A stretch of DNA of 64,000 nt, taken from NCBI GenBank assembly GCA_020631815.1, contig JACKGW010000006.1, positions 163,632 through 227,631 on the forward strand. Reading direction: 5' to 3'. Origin of the DNA: Planctomycetota bacterium (lineage in GTDB: Bacteria > Planctomycetota > PLA2 > JAEUHO01). Position numbers and translations under genes: made by a program. Below the pieces are notes generated by a model that worked only from the letters and a program-made list of their open reading frames with translations, ran no database searches and was not told where the DNA came from. Below are positions 44,853 to 54,924 of this stretch, piece after piece. Positions within the stretch are counted from its first letter, which is position 1. Each line of letters starts with the position of its first letter.

Positions 44853-46036
44853 GCGAGGGCAGTCTCCGTGCGGGCCCAGGCGTCCACGGCGCGCAGGTCG
44901 GCGAGGTCGGGCTCGGCGACGAACGGGTGGCGGGCCAGGACGTCGGCCACGACGCGGGTGATGTCGAGGAAGGCCAGCTCACCGGCCAGGAACCGCGCGA
45001 CGGCGGTCTCGTCGGCCGCGTTGAGCGCGGCCCCGGCGGTCCCGCCCCGGCGGGCGGCCTCGAATCCTAGCCCGAGAGCGGGGAACGTCTCCGTGTCGGG
45101 GGGCTCGAAGGTCAGCCGGGCGTAGTCGGCGGCGTCGAACCGGGGGGCGGCGGCCTCCAGCCGGTCCGGCCAGCCCAGGGCGTAGCGCACCGGCAGGCGC
45201 ATGTCCGGGGGGCCCATCTGCGCGACCACGCTGCCGTCCACGAACTCCACCAGGCTGTGCACGATGCTCTGCGGGTGGACCACGACCTCGATGCGCTCGG
45301 GCTCCACGTCGAACAGCCAGCGGGCCTCGATCACTTCGAGGGCCTTGTTCATGAGGGTCGCGCTGTCGACCGTGATCCGCGGGCCCATGGTCCACGTCGG
45401 ATGGGCCAAGGCCTCCGCCGGCGTGACGTGCAGGAGATCCTCGCGCTTCTTGCCGCGAAACGGCCCGCCCGAGGCCGTCAGCACGAGGCGCCGCACCTCG
45501 TCGGGGCGTCCGGCGCGCAGCGCCTGGTGCAGCGCGGCGTGCTCGCTGTCGACGGGGAGCAGGGTGGCGCCGCCCTCCCGCGCTGCCCGGACCAGGAGCG
45601 GGCCCGCGACGACCAAGCTCTCCTTGTTGGCCAGCGCGATCCGCTTGCCGGAGCGCGCTGCGGCGAGGCTGGCCTCGAGGCCCGCGGCGCCCGTGATCCC
45701 CTGCACGACGACGTCGACATCGGGTGCTTCGGCCGCGGCACGAACCGCCTCGGGGCCGAAGGCCAGCTCGGGGTCGTCGGGGCCCAGGCGTTCGGCCCAC
45801 GCCGCACCGACAACCGGATCGGCCAGCACGATGCGGGGCGCGCCGACGCGTCGGGCGGCGGCGAGCAAGGCGTCACCCTGTGTCGCGGCGACCAGCACGA
45901 CCGGCCGGAAGCGCGCGCGCTCCTGCTCCAGCACGTCGAGGGCCGCGCCACCCACGGAGCCCGTGGCGCCGAGGACGGCCACGCCCTGGCGCGGGTCGCG
46001 CCCGCGGGGCGCGGTGGGGGCGGTGGGCTCGGGCAC
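44834..46036 (-). CDS. dxr: 1-deoxy-D-xylulose 5-phosphate reductoisomerase
   Basis: A 400-residue enzyme of the MEP isoprenoid pathway that makes MEP with NADPH. The NADPH motif is VAVLGATGSVGGAALDVLEQ; the substrate and metal region has ALANKESLVVAG, LLPVDSEHAALHQAL, then TASGGPF and MGPRITVDSATLMNKALEVI. The GTG at 46036 was chosen because it yields the usual length; the open frame extends into purM's upstream region. It leads the dxr-rseP-ubiA run and is divergent from purM. Confidence 0.94.
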   Translation of the reverse strand: MPEPTAPTAPRGRDPRQGVAVLGATGSVGGAALDVLEQERARFRPVVLVAATQGDALLAAARRVGAPRIVLADPVVGAAWAERLGPDDPELAFGPEAVRAAAEAPDVDVVVQGITGAAGLEASLAAARSGKRIALANKESLVVAGPLLVRAAREGGATLLPVDSEHAALHQALRAGRPDEVRRLVLTASGGPFRGKKREDLLHVTPAEALAHPTWTMGPRITVDSATLMNKALEVIEARWLFDVEPERIEVVVHPQSIVHSLVEFVDGSVVAQMGPPDMRLPVRYALGWPDRLEAAAPRFDAADYARLTFEPPDTETFPALGLGFEAARRGGTAGAALNAADETAVARFLAGELAFLDITRVVADVLARHPFVAEPDLADLRAVDAWARTETALACEAVS

Positions 46037-46160
46037 CGGGCCACGATACCGCCGGACCCTCGGGCCGCCCGTCCTCGCCAGCCCCCGACCACGAGCCCTG
46101 ATGGGCCGATGAGGAAGGCCAAGGGGGGCGAGCGGGGTCCCTGGCGCTACCTTCCGGCCC

Positions 46161-47195
46161 ATGACGAGTCGGCTCACCTATCGCGATGCAGGCGTGGACA
46201 TCGACAAGAAGGGGCGCATCCTCCGCGACATCGGGCCGCTGGTGCGAACCACCTTCGGCCCGGGGGTCCGCCACGAGCTGGGTGCCTTCGGCGGCATGTT
46301 CAGCGGGCAGTTCGCCGGCATGCGCCACCCGATCCTGGTGGCCAGCAACGACGGCGTCGGGACCAAGACGCGCCTGGCCCTCACGGCAGGTCGCCTCAAG
46401 GGCCTGGGCCACGACATCGTCAACCACTGCGTGAACGACGTCCTCGTGCAAGGCGCCGAGCCGCTCTTCTTCCTCGACTACCTCGCGGCCAGCCACCTGG
46501 ACCCGTCGCAGTTCGAGGACGTGTTGACGGGTCTCGTGGAGGCGTGCCGGGCCGCGGGCGCCGCGCTCCTCGGCGGCGAGACGGCCGAGATGCCTGGCAC
46601 CTACGTGCCGGGCGAGATGGACCTCGTGGGCTTCCTCGTGGGCGTCGTGGAGGCGGACGAGGTCTGGCCGCGCGGTATCGCCGCGGGCCAAGCGCTGATC
46701 GGGGTCCGCTCCGACGGTCTGCACACGAACGGCTACTCGCTGGTGAACCGTCTGATCGAGCGCGACGCCATCGATCTGTCCACCACGCCCGACGGATGGA
46801 GCGAGACGCTCGCCGACGCGCTCTGCCGTCCGCACCGTTCGTACCTCGCGCCCATCCGGGCGCTTCGCACGCGCGTGACCATCCGCGGCCTCGCGCACAT
46901 CACGGGCGGCGGTCTCGAAGACAACGTGCCGCGTGTCCTGCCCGAGGGCGTGGAGGCGGTGGTGGATCGCTCCTCGTTCGAGCCCAACCCCGTGTTCCGC
47001 TGGATCGTCGAGCGCACCGGCATCGAGGCGGCCGAGGCCTACCACGTGTTCAACATGGGCTGTGGCCTCGTCGTCGTCGTGGACGAGAGCGAGGCCGACA
47101 CCGCGATCGCGGCGCTGCGCGAAGCGGGCGAAGACGCGTGGCGTCTCGGCCATACCGCGTCGGGTCCGCGGGCCGTGCGCTTCCTCGACGCCTGA
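46161..47195 (+). CDS. purM: Phosphoribosylformylglycinamidine cyclo-ligase
   Basis: A 344-residue purine-biosynthesis enzyme (AIR synthetase) that closes the imidazole ring using ATP. Family motifs are TYRDAGVDIDKKGRIL, VASNDGVGTKTRLAL (about 60-74), DIVNHCVNDVLVQGAEPLFF, LLGGETAEMPGTY and LAHITGGGLEDNVPRVL. The length and start are standard. No other pur gene is adjacent. It is divergent from dxr and convergent with the pilin-like gene. Confidence 0.95.
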   Translation: MTSRLTYRDAGVDIDKKGRILRDIGPLVRTTFGPGVRHELGAFGGMFSGQFAGMRHPILVASNDGVGTKTRLALTAGRLKGLGHDIVNHCVNDVLVQGAEPLFFLDYLAASHLDPSQFEDVLTGLVEACRAAGAALLGGETAEMPGTYVPGEMDLVGFLVGVVEADEVWPRGIAAGQALIGVRSDGLHTNGYSLVNRLIERDAIDLSTTPDGWSETLADALCRPHRSYLAPIRALRTRVTIRGLAHITGGGLEDNVPRVLPEGVEAVVDRSSFEPNPVFRWIVERTGIEAAEAYHVFNMGCGLVVVVDESEADTAIAALREAGEDAWRLGHTASGPRAVRFLDA

Positions 47196-47210
47196 GCGCG
47201 GCTGCCACGC

Positions 47211-47837
47211 TCAGTCGCCGTCCTCGCCGAAGGGGACCATCTTGTCCAAGCGGTGCCAGACGCGCCCCGACGTGTCGGCGATGGCCGACGTGGACAGGTG
47301 GGCGTCGGGCAGCAGGTTGCGCGCGGCCGTGATGTCGTCCGAGACGCCCTCGGCAATCCACACGACGCCGGTCTCGTCGGTCGCGTACGTGCGGTAGCCG
47401 TCCTTTCCGGGCTGCAGCGGCCGGGCCACCAGCAGCACGTGGCGCGTCGACAGCTCGGGATCCGGGTCATGACGTGTGGGGCGCGCCACGCGGACCAGCC
47501 GACCCGCCTCGAGCCGCCACGGCAGGAGGACATCCAGGCGATAGCCGTCGACGACGACGTGCGCGTCGTCGTGGGCGTCGAGCAGCGTCATGCCCGCAGG
47601 CAGGTGCGCCTCGCGCTCGAGGTCGGCCCACGTCCCGAAGCTGCCGACGGCATCCCGGCGGGCGAGCTGGGCCTCGCGCACGAGCACCAGCGCATCGCGC
47701 GCTCGGTCCTCGCGTGACGCCAGGGCACGCCCCTCGGCGGCATGCCCGCGCAGCAGCCACGTCGCGTAGGCCACGACGGCCAGCAGCACGAGCACGAACG
47801 GCAACGTCCGCTCCCGCCGCCGTGCGTCGACTGCCAT
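47211..47837 (-). CDS. Pilin-like single-pass membrane protein
   Basis: A 208-residue protein from ATG 47837. A basic start (MAVDARRRER) and hydrophobic helix (TLPFVLVLLAVVAYATWLLRG, about 11-31) lead into RDALVLVREAQLARRDAVGSFGTWADLERE, quoted here as one region of about residues 45-75, which resembles the N-terminal helix and loop of minor pilin-like proteins. The classic prepilin cleavage site (G|FTLIE) is absent, so export may be by simple anchoring. The C-terminal part has YATDETGVVWIAEG. Function unknown. Confidence 0.5.
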   Translation of the reverse strand: MAVDARRRERTLPFVLVLLAVVAYATWLLRGHAAEGRALASREDRARDALVLVREAQLARRDAVGSFGTWADLEREAHLPAGMTLLDAHDDAHVVVDGYRLDVLLPWRLEAGRLVRVARPTRHDPDPELSTRHVLLVARPLQPGKDGYRTYATDETGVVWIAEGVSDDITAARNLLPDAHLSTSAIADTSGRVWHRLDKMVPFGEDGD

Positions 47838-47966
47838 CGTCACCTCTCCGTTCGCCAGGGAGCCTACGGCTCGCGAGCGGGTCGCAGGCCCCTGCGGGCG
47901 AACCCGACGCCTCCCGAGACGTATACTCCGACGGATTCGGATCCCAGCCCCGGAGCGCCCTTCCGC

Positions 47967-49235
47967 GTGTGCGCCCTCGCCCTCGACCGTGCCCCCGGCC
48001 AGGACACGCTGCCCGCGCGACGCCTGCGCGGGGGGCGCGGGCCGCGGCGTAGCCAGCGCGTCGCCGAGGCCCTGCGCGAGAGCGGCTCGGCGCGGGCCCC
48101 GCGCTCGAGCGGCCCCGCCGTTCCCGTCTTCGAGCGCCGCTTCACCAAGGAGGGGGCCGTCTACCTCTGGGGCAGCTTCGGGTTCGCCGTCATGGCCCTG
48201 ATCCTCGGACGCAACCCGCTGCTGCTCTTGGCGTGCGCCGTCTTGGCGGCCACGTGGTGGGCACGCCGGCTGGCGCGGGCCAACGTCGAGGGCGTGTCGG
48301 TGCGTCGCAGCGTGCCGTCCCGGGCCACCGTAGGGCGGCCGGCGACCCTGGCGTGGACCGTCACCCGGGACGCTTCGCGCAGTGCGCTTGGCCTGAAGGT
48401 GGTCGACCGGCCGGGTGGCGGCTCGACGCCACGGGCGGTCGAAGTCGACGTCCCGCACTTGGCGGGCGGCTCCTCGGCCACCGTCACCACGGACGTGGCT
48501 TGGCGACAGCGCGGGCAGGTCACGCTGCGCGGCCCGCGCGTGACGAGCCGCTTCCCCCTCGGTCTCGTGCGCTGCCACGTGACGCTGCCCCTGACGGACG
48601 AGCTGGTCGTCCGCCCGGCGGAGGGTCGCTTGGGACCGCGCTTTCGTGCGTGGCTCGCCAGTGGGCCGCAGGACCCGCTGGCCATGGACGCGCGGGCCCG
48701 CACGGAAGAAGAGCTGCACGGCGTCCGCGCGTGGCGCGAAGGCGATGACCCGCGTCGTGTCCACGCACGCACCTCGGCCCGACGCGGTGAGCCGATCGTC
48801 ACCGAATGGCGCGGCGCCCAAGGCCAGGAGATCACGCTCGTGCTGGGCACCGGTGGCGCGAGCGCCGACTTCGAGCGCGCAGTTCGCGCCGCAGCGACGA
48901 TCTGGCGAGCCTTGTTGGCCAGCGGTCGCCCGGTGCGCCTCGTGCTCGATCGCGGGAGCGCTGGCGTGACCCGACGACGCGACGGTGCCGTCGCACGTCC
49001 GTTGGCCCAAGGCCTCGACGCATTGGCCCTGGTGACCCGCGGCGGGCGTCGGCCGCGCGCCGCCTTGAAGGCCCGCCCCCCCCGACCGGGCACTGCGGTC
49101 GTCTACGTGACGTCTCGCGACGAGCCCGGCTTGAGCGATGGCCTCAAGCGCCTCGTGGGACGTCACGGCCGCGCGCTGGTCGTCCCGGGCGAAGGCGCCG
49201 CGGACCTGGCCCCGTTCGTCGAGGGCGTTGCGTGA
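47967..49235 (+). CDS. DUF58 domain protein
   Basis: About 422 residues from GTG 47967, after GGAGCG; the frame is open far upstream, so the start is uncertain. Two hydrophobic segments (about 65-105; YLWGSFGFAVMALILG) precede the beta-rich and DUF58 core, with VSVRRSVPSRATVGRPATL, PFG-like FPLGLVRC and the DUF58 signature region ELHGVRAWREGDDPRRVHAR followed by WRG. DUF58 proteins normally work with a MoxR ATPase and a transglutaminase-like partner. The partner is the next gene, but no MoxR is within the window. The stop overlaps the next start (GTGA). Confidence 0.85.
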   Translation: MCALALDRAPGQDTLPARRLRGGRGPRRSQRVAEALRESGSARAPRSSGPAVPVFERRFTKEGAVYLWGSFGFAVMALILGRNPLLLLACAVLAATWWARRLARANVEGVSVRRSVPSRATVGRPATLAWTVTRDASRSALGLKVVDRPGGGSTPRAVEVDVPHLAGGSSATVTTDVAWRQRGQVTLRGPRVTSRFPLGLVRCHVTLPLTDELVVRPAEGRLGPRFRAWLASGPQDPLAMDARARTEEELHGVRAWREGDDPRRVHARTSARRGEPIVTEWRGAQGQEITLVLGTGGASADFERAVRAAATIWRALLASGRPVRLVLDRGSAGVTRRRDGAVARPLAQGLDALALVTRGGRRPRAALKARPPRPGTAVVYVTSRDEPGLSDGLKRLVGRHGRALVVPGEGAADLAPFVEGVA

Positions 49236-51454
49236 GCGCGGCCACGCACCCCATCGGGCGCCCGGATCGCGCGACCCTCGAGGCGCCCGCACGCGTGGCG
49301 GCGCACCTCCTGGCCGTCGCGGCGACGGCGTTGGGCGTCGCCGTGCCCGGCGTGCCGTGGGCGCTCCCCGCGCTGGTCCTGCTGCCGCCGGTGGTCCGTG
49401 CGCTGAAGCCGGGCACGGGCGCGGGACCGCTGCTGGCCGGACGCTGGGGCCCGCGCCTCGCCGCGGCCGTGGCGCCGGTGCTCGTGCTCGGCGCGCTTCA
49501 CGTCCTGCGCGACGTTCCCGAGCGCGCGTACGCCACGCTGTTGGTGCTTCTGGGCATCGCCCAAGCAGGACTGCTCGTGCGTGCCCCGCGACCTACGGTC
49601 ACGTACTTCGTGCTGTTCCTGGCTGCCGTGCAGGTCGTGGCGTCCGTGGCGGCGTGGCCGGGCGCGTCCGGCCTGCTCGTGGTCCTCGCGTTCGTCGGTG
49701 CGCTCGGCTGGACGGTGCTCCTGCTCGAGCGCGACCCGGCCACGCACCGCGGTCGCGAGACGCCGGGGGCGCGCCGCCTCGTCGTCGGCGATGGACGGCC
49801 GACGCTCGGACCCCTTGCCGTGTTCGCCGCCCGCTTCCTCGTCGTGGCCCTTCCGCTGACGCTCGTGCTGTACGCCATGGCGCCGCGCGGCTTGGCGGCC
49901 TGGGTTCGTGACGTGGCGGAGTCCGAGAGCGGTCCGTCGCCCTTCGCGGAGGACGATCCGGTCGGCAGCTCGAGCGGTGGGGGGCGCACGGGCGTCACGG
50001 GCCCGGACCTGCGCGACAATGCCGACGCGGCCGTCGTTCCCTTCGGCAGCGTTGCGCGCATCCAGGCCTCCGCCCGGCCCTTCTTCGAGGTGCGGCGTCT
50101 GGACGATGACGAGGCCCCGCGCGACGTCGTGCTGCGGGAGAACTCGCTGTCCACCGTCTCGAGCGACGGCAGCTGGCGCGCGCCGGAAGCCCTTGCCCGC
50201 GATGCCCTCCTGTACCGCGCGAGTGGCAGCGGGGACGTCGTCATCGACGAGCGTCCCGGGCCGGGGCTCACGCGTCGGTTGGGCATCGAGGTGCTGCAGG
50301 GCGGTCACCGCCGGCTGTTCCTCGAGGAGCAAGTGCTCGAGGTGGGCGTGCGACGCAACGGTCGCAGCATCACGGGCGAGGGCGTCCGCCGGCGCGACGA
50401 CGGCACGTGGACTGCATCCGCGAAGGTCCAAGCGGGCGACCGGATCGTGCAGACCTCGCGTCCGCTGCCGCGGGACACGGCGTGGCTCGCGGGCCGACGC
50501 AGCGACGCCGCCGTCAGCCCCCTGCGCGCCTGGCTGCAGGTACCGGAGGACCTCAAGGCCGACGTGCTTCCGCTGGCGCGCCAGATCGTGGGCGACGAAA
50601 CGGATCCGTGGCTGCGCGCCAAGCGCTTGGAGGCGTGGCTGCGCGGACCCGACTTCGTCTACAGCCTGGCCCAGCCGCCGCTGGACCCGACGCGCCGCGT
50701 GGCGGACTTCCTGTTCCGCGTCCGCCAGGGCCACTGCGAGTGCTACGCGACGTCCATCGTCGTCTTGTTGCGCAGCTTGGGTCATCCCGCGCGCTACGTG
50801 CGCGGCTTCTGGGGTGGCGATGCCACCAGCGCGGAGCGTCGCAGCGTGATCGTCCGCGGCACGCACTACCACGCGTGGGCGGAGATCTTCCTCGACGGCG
50901 CGGGCTGGGTGCCGCTCAACCCGACGCCGCCCGACCGGCGTGCCATCGACGCCGAGACGCACACCGTGGAGGTCGAGGGTGGGGCCGCCGAGGCGCCGTG
51001 GTTCGACCTCGACCGCGAGGGCTGGACGGGGCTCTGGAAGAGCGTCGCGGACGGCGGCGGCCATCTGCTGTCGCTGCTGTTCGGCCCGGACAGCGCGTGG
51101 GCCGGGATCCCGCTGCTGCTCCTGCTGGGCGTGCTCGTGGCGCGAGCGCTGCGTCGCGGGCGGACGACACGCGCCACGGCCGCCACCGCGGCGGGCCCCG
51201 TGGGGCCGTACGCCGAGATGTTGGCCCTGCTTCGCGCCGGTGGCGTACGTCGGGCGCCTTCGGCCACGCCGCGTGAGCTCGAGACCCAGGCGGCCACGCG
51301 TCATCCCCGCGCGGCCCGTGCGCTGCGGCGTCTCACCGCCTGGGAGGAGCAGGTGCGGTACGGGGGCGGGGCCTGGCCGCCCGAAGTCCGCAGCGAGCTT
51401 GCGGCTCTCTCGGACGCCTTGCGGCCAGCCGAGGGCGAAGGCCGCCCCTCGTAG
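49232..51454 (+). CDS. Transglutaminase-like membrane protein
   Basis: A 740-residue protein. Six or so N-terminal helices (about 25-240), then a soluble domain with the transglutaminase-like core: Cys502 in QGHCECYATSIVVLLRSLGH and His547 in HYHAWAEIFLDG. The third triad position, normally Asp in W-V-P-x-D-P-T, is Asn563 in WVPLNPTPP. A C-terminal membrane helix (about 625-645) and a short tail with DUF4129-like character follow. It starts 4 nt inside the DUF58 stop. It is likely an envelope partner of the DUF58 protein; activity is uncertain given the Asn. Confidence 0.88.
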   Translation: MSAATHPIGRPDRATLEAPARVAAHLLAVAATALGVAVPGVPWALPALVLLPPVVRALKPGTGAGPLLAGRWGPRLAAAVAPVLVLGALHVLRDVPERAYATLLVLLGIAQAGLLVRAPRPTVTYFVLFLAAVQVVASVAAWPGASGLLVVLAFVGALGWTVLLLERDPATHRGRETPGARRLVVGDGRPTLGPLAVFAARFLVVALPLTLVLYAMAPRGLAAWVRDVAESESGPSPFAEDDPVGSSSGGGRTGVTGPDLRDNADAAVVPFGSVARIQASARPFFEVRRLDDDEAPRDVVLRENSLSTVSSDGSWRAPEALARDALLYRASGSGDVVIDERPGPGLTRRLGIEVLQGGHRRLFLEEQVLEVGVRRNGRSITGEGVRRRDDGTWTASAKVQAGDRIVQTSRPLPRDTAWLAGRRSDAAVSPLRAWLQVPEDLKADVLPLARQIVGDETDPWLRAKRLEAWLRGPDFVYSLAQPPLDPTRRVADFLFRVRQGHCECYATSIVVLLRSLGHPARYVRGFWGGDATSAERRSVIVRGTHYHAWAEIFLDGAGWVPLNPTPPDRRAIDAETHTVEVEGGAAEAPWFDLDREGWTGLWKSVADGGGHLLSLLFGPDSAWAGIPLLLLLGVLVARALRRGRTTRATAATAAGPVGPYAEMLALLRAGGVRRAPSATPRELETQAATRHPRAARALRRLTAWEEQVRYGGGAWPPEVRSELAALSDALRPAEGEGRPS

Positions 51455-51542
51455 GAACGGGCCCGCCCGCGGGGTTCAATCGGCGCGTGCGATCTCCCCG
51501 CCGTCGTCCCGTCTCGCCGATCGCCGCCCTGGGAGGTGCGTC

Positions 51543-52955
51543 GTGACGGGCGCCCCCCTGGCCGCGCGTCGCCTCGAGGAGGCTCGCGCCATTGCACGCC
51601 GCCTACGCGAGGCAGGTCACGAGGCCCTGCTCTGTGGCGGCGCCGTCCGCGACCGGCTTCTCGGTCGTACGCCCATGGACGTCGACGTGGCGACGAGCGC
51701 GCGGCCCGAGGTCGGCGAGCAGCTGTTTCCCGATGCGGTCACGGTCGGCGCGAAGTTCGGGGTCCTCGTGATCCCACGCCCGGCGGGCCCGGTCGAGGTC
51801 GCCACGTTCCGCGCCGACGGCTGCTACGTGGACGGGCGCCGTCCCGACGACGTCACCTTCAGCGACGCGCCCACGGACGCCACCCGGCGGGACTTCACGG
51901 TGAACGGGCTGTTCGAGGATCCGGACACGGGCGCCATCCACGACTACGTCGGTGGGCGGGCGGACCTCGACGCGCGCATTCTCCGCGCGATCGGCGATGC
52001 CCACGCCCGCTTCGAAGAGGACCACCTGCGGATCTTGCGCGCGGCGCGCTTCTCGTTGCAGCTGGGCTTCGCGCTCGATCCCGGTACGCGCGCCGCGGTC
52101 CGTGACATGGCGCCGCGCGTCGCCGAGGTTGCCGCCGAGCGCGTGCGCGACGAGCTGGTGAAGATCCTCCGACACGGTCGAGGGCGTGCGCTGCGTCTGC
52201 TGCGCGACCTGGGCCTGCTGCCCGTCGTGCTTCCGGAGATCGACGCGATGCGCGACGTGCCCCAGCCACCGCGCTGGCATCCGGAGGGCGACGTCTTCGT
52301 GCACACGGCCCTGGTGCTGGACGGCGTGCGCTTCCCGCCGCGCCCGGCCGAGGCCGAGGACGACCCGGAGGTCGAGGCGGACGCGCGGCGTGCCGAAGAG
52401 GTCCTGCTCTGGGCCGCGCTGCTGCACGACGTGGCCAAGCCCACGACGTTCCGTCGCGAGCCCGACGGCCGCATCGTGTTCCACGGCCACGACGCGCGCG
52501 GCGTGGAGGCTGCCGAGGGCCTGCTCGAGAGGCTGCGTCTCCCACGTCGGACCCGCGAACGCGTGGCCTCGTTGATCGGCCAGCACATGCGCATCGCCGC
52601 CACGCCGCACATGCGCCGGGCCAACTTGCGCCGCTTCCTGGCCGAGCCCGACTTCGACCTGCACCTGAGGCTGCACGCCGCCGACTGCGGCGCGAGCCAT
52701 GGGGCGAGCGAGGTGCTCACGTTCCTGCTGGCCGCCCGCGACGAGCTCGCCGCGGAGCCTGCCGTGCCCGCGCCGCTGCTGTCGGGCAAGGACCTGCTGG
52801 CCCTCGGCCATCGGCCGGGCCCGGACCTCGGCCGCATCCTGGCCTGGGTCCAAGACGAACAGCTCGAGGGGCGACTCGTGGATCGCGACGGCGCGGTACG
52901 CGCCGTGCGTGACAGGTATCCCGTCCCGAACCAGGAGCCACCGACCGATGCATGA
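51543..52955 (+). CDS. CCA-type tRNA nucleotidyltransferase with HD domain
   Basis: A 470-residue class II nucleotidyltransferase from GTG after GGGAGG. The head domain has GGAVRD (32-37) and the metal motif MDVDVATSA; ATRRDFTVNGLFEDP, DYVGGRADLDARILRAIG and EDHLRILRAARF are standard. A C-terminal HD domain (HD at 295-296 in LLHDVAKPT) suggests phosphatase or phosphodiesterase activity as in E. coli Cca. It adds or repairs the tRNA 3' CCA, or could be a poly(A) polymerase paralogue. Its stop overlaps the next gene by 8 nt. Confidence 0.9.
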   Translation: MTGAPLAARRLEEARAIARRLREAGHEALLCGGAVRDRLLGRTPMDVDVATSARPEVGEQLFPDAVTVGAKFGVLVIPRPAGPVEVATFRADGCYVDGRRPDDVTFSDAPTDATRRDFTVNGLFEDPDTGAIHDYVGGRADLDARILRAIGDAHARFEEDHLRILRAARFSLQLGFALDPGTRAAVRDMAPRVAEVAAERVRDELVKILRHGRGRALRLLRDLGLLPVVLPEIDAMRDVPQPPRWHPEGDVFVHTALVLDGVRFPPRPAEAEDDPEVEADARRAEEVLLWAALLHDVAKPTTFRREPDGRIVFHGHDARGVEAAEGLLERLRLPRRTRERVASLIGQHMRIAATPHMRRANLRRFLAEPDFDLHLRLHAADCGASHGASEVLTFLLAARDELAAEPAVPAPLLSGKDLLALGHRPGPDLGRILAWVQDEQLEGRLVDRDGAVRAVRDRYPVPNQEPPTDA

Positions 52956-54924
52956 CCGTCGCGCTTGGGTGACAGCAGGCCTGCTGGCGGTGACATGTGC
53001 CGTGGTGGCCGGGTCACGGTCCCCCGTGCAGGCCGCCGATACATCGGTCTCGGAGGCGCGGACCGCACTCGACCGCCTCCTGCGGGAGTCGTCGAGCAAG
53101 GCCGAGCGTCTGGCGGCCGCGGCGACGGTGCTCCGAGCACCGGTCCTGGCCGACCCCATGGCCACCCTGGAGATCGCCCCGCGGGTGGCGGCGCTCGACG
53201 ACAGCGTGGGCCTGGGGCTGGTCGTCCGCACCCTGACCGAGGCCGACGTCGGCTCCGCCGCCACGGACCGCGCTCGCGAGGCGTGGCCCGCGCCGGACGC
53301 CGTCGAGGCCGCCGACCAGCGCGCGGCCCGGGCCGCGGCGCGCTGGCTGCTCGGCGAACGCACGGTGGACCCCACGTGGATCACCGGGCGCTGGCCGCCC
53401 GCGCCCGCGGTCGCTGCGGCCCTCGATCTCGATCTCGGCCACCACCCCGTCTACGAGGCCGGCACGCAGACGCCGGTGGGGGCCGTGACCGACCTCCTGT
53501 CGCGCGAGGCCCCCGTCTTGGCGGCGCTGGACGACGCCTCGGCCGACGACGCCGAGCGCATGACGCGTGGTCTGGACCGACTCGTCGGCGACCTCAAGGG
53601 GCAGGCTGCCGACGTGCTGGTGGCCGCCGTGCGCCGCGCCAATGCCCTGCCGGGTGCGGACGGCCGCACGCCCCGCGCCGCGCGTGCCGCCTTGGCGCTT
53701 GGCCGCCTCGGTGATGCGCGCGTCCGCGAGGACCTCGAGGCCGCGCTGGCCGGCGACGACGGCTGGATGCGCACCGTGGCTGCGTCGGCGCTCGGTGACC
53801 TCGGCGACCCGGGAGCCGCCCCGGCGCTCGCCTGGCACCTCTGCGTGCTGAGCGACGGGATCCGGGCGCGCGATCGCTGGGAGTACCCCGGCACGTCCGA
53901 TACGCCGATCCCGGCCAGTGCGTGGCCCAACATCGACTACTTCGCCGTCGACGCGGCCGCCTGCGAAGCGCTGCTGCGCCTCGGCCTGCCGCGCGCGACC
54001 GGTTACCTGATCGATCGCCAGCTCGACCCGCGCCGCGCGCGCTACCGCATTCGCGTGCTGCAAGACGCCACGGACGCGCTCGAGCGCCATCTCCCCGACT
54101 CGCCCGCGCGTGCCTTTGTTCCCGACGCCGGCATCCCGCAGCGCCAAGCCGCGTTCGAGGCGCTGGCCAGCTGGTGGCATGAGCGCCGCGACCGCGCGGA
54201 CCTGCTGTCGACGTCGTTCGACGAAACGGCCCCGTCGTTCCGCGAGACGTCGCGAGGCCTGGTCGCGAACCTGCGGCGCAACGACGCGCGACGCTTCATC
54301 ATCTCGAAGGCCGCCATCGAGCTCATCGGCCCGCCCATGACCCCTGCGCTGGCCGAGGCCGCGGCGGCCGCCGTGCGCCCCGTGGCGCGCAGCGAGATCG
54401 CGTTGGCTCTCGGGCTCGTCCGCGACCCGCGCGCCGTTCCCTCGTTGCTCGACCTCGCGGCGGACCCGCGACCGATGGTGCGCGCGCGCGCTGCGGTCGC
54501 ACTCGGCGCCTACGCGCGCTCCGTCCCCGACGCGCTGGACATGCTCCTCCAGCTGGTCCACGACCCGTTGGAGGAGGTCCGCGTGGCGGCGCTGGGCGGG
54601 CTGGTCGGTGCGCCGCGTGACGCCCGCGTAGCCGACGCGCTCGCGACGCTCGTGCCCGACGGCCGCGACGCCAAACGGGCCTACGCCGTGGTCCGCCTGG
54701 TCCAGGAAGGTCCCGCCGCGGTATGGGACGAGGTGGAGGCCGGGCTCACGGCGAACACGCGCGAGCAGCGCCACGCCTGGTGGGACCTGGTCCGCCGTGC
54801 GCTCGACCTGCCGGCCTACATCCACGACGCGCAGTCCGAGCCCAAGGACGAGACGGCGCGGCACCTGACGCGCGAACAAGTGGACGCCGGGTGGAACGCC
54901 CTCGTGAAGACGGGTGGACGATGA
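52948..54924 (+). CDS. Exported HEAT-repeat protein
   Basis: A 658-residue protein with a signal peptide (1-30, LLAVTCAVVAGSRSPVQAAD). HEAT-like helical repeats run throughout: ARAALALGRLGDARVREDLE, then VAASALGDLGDPGAAPALAW and AAVALGAYARSVPDALDMLL are clear units. No catalytic motif was found. It overlaps the CCA-type gene by 8 nt and the ABC ATPase start by 4 nt, so it is translated as part of the long coupled run. A role as a scaffold for a membrane or envelope complex is inference only. Confidence 0.8.
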   Translation: MHDRRAWVTAGLLAVTCAVVAGSRSPVQAADTSVSEARTALDRLLRESSSKAERLAAAATVLRAPVLADPMATLEIAPRVAALDDSVGLGLVVRTLTEADVGSAATDRAREAWPAPDAVEAADQRAARAAARWLLGERTVDPTWITGRWPPAPAVAAALDLDLGHHPVYEAGTQTPVGAVTDLLSREAPVLAALDDASADDAERMTRGLDRLVGDLKGQAADVLVAAVRRANALPGADGRTPRAARAALALGRLGDARVREDLEAALAGDDGWMRTVAASALGDLGDPGAAPALAWHLCVLSDGIRARDRWEYPGTSDTPIPASAWPNIDYFAVDAAACEALLRLGLPRATGYLIDRQLDPRRARYRIRVLQDATDALERHLPDSPARAFVPDAGIPQRQAAFEALASWWHERRDRADLLSTSFDETAPSFRETSRGLVANLRRNDARRFIISKAAIELIGPPMTPALAEAAAAAVRPVARSEIALALGLVRDPRAVPSLLDLAADPRPMVRARAAVALGAYARSVPDALDMLLQLVHDPLEEVRVAALGGLVGAPRDARVADALATLVPDGRDAKRAYAVVRLVQEGPAAVWDEVEAGLTANTREQRHAWWDLVRRALDLPAYIHDAQSEPKDETARHLTREQVDAGWNALVKTGGR

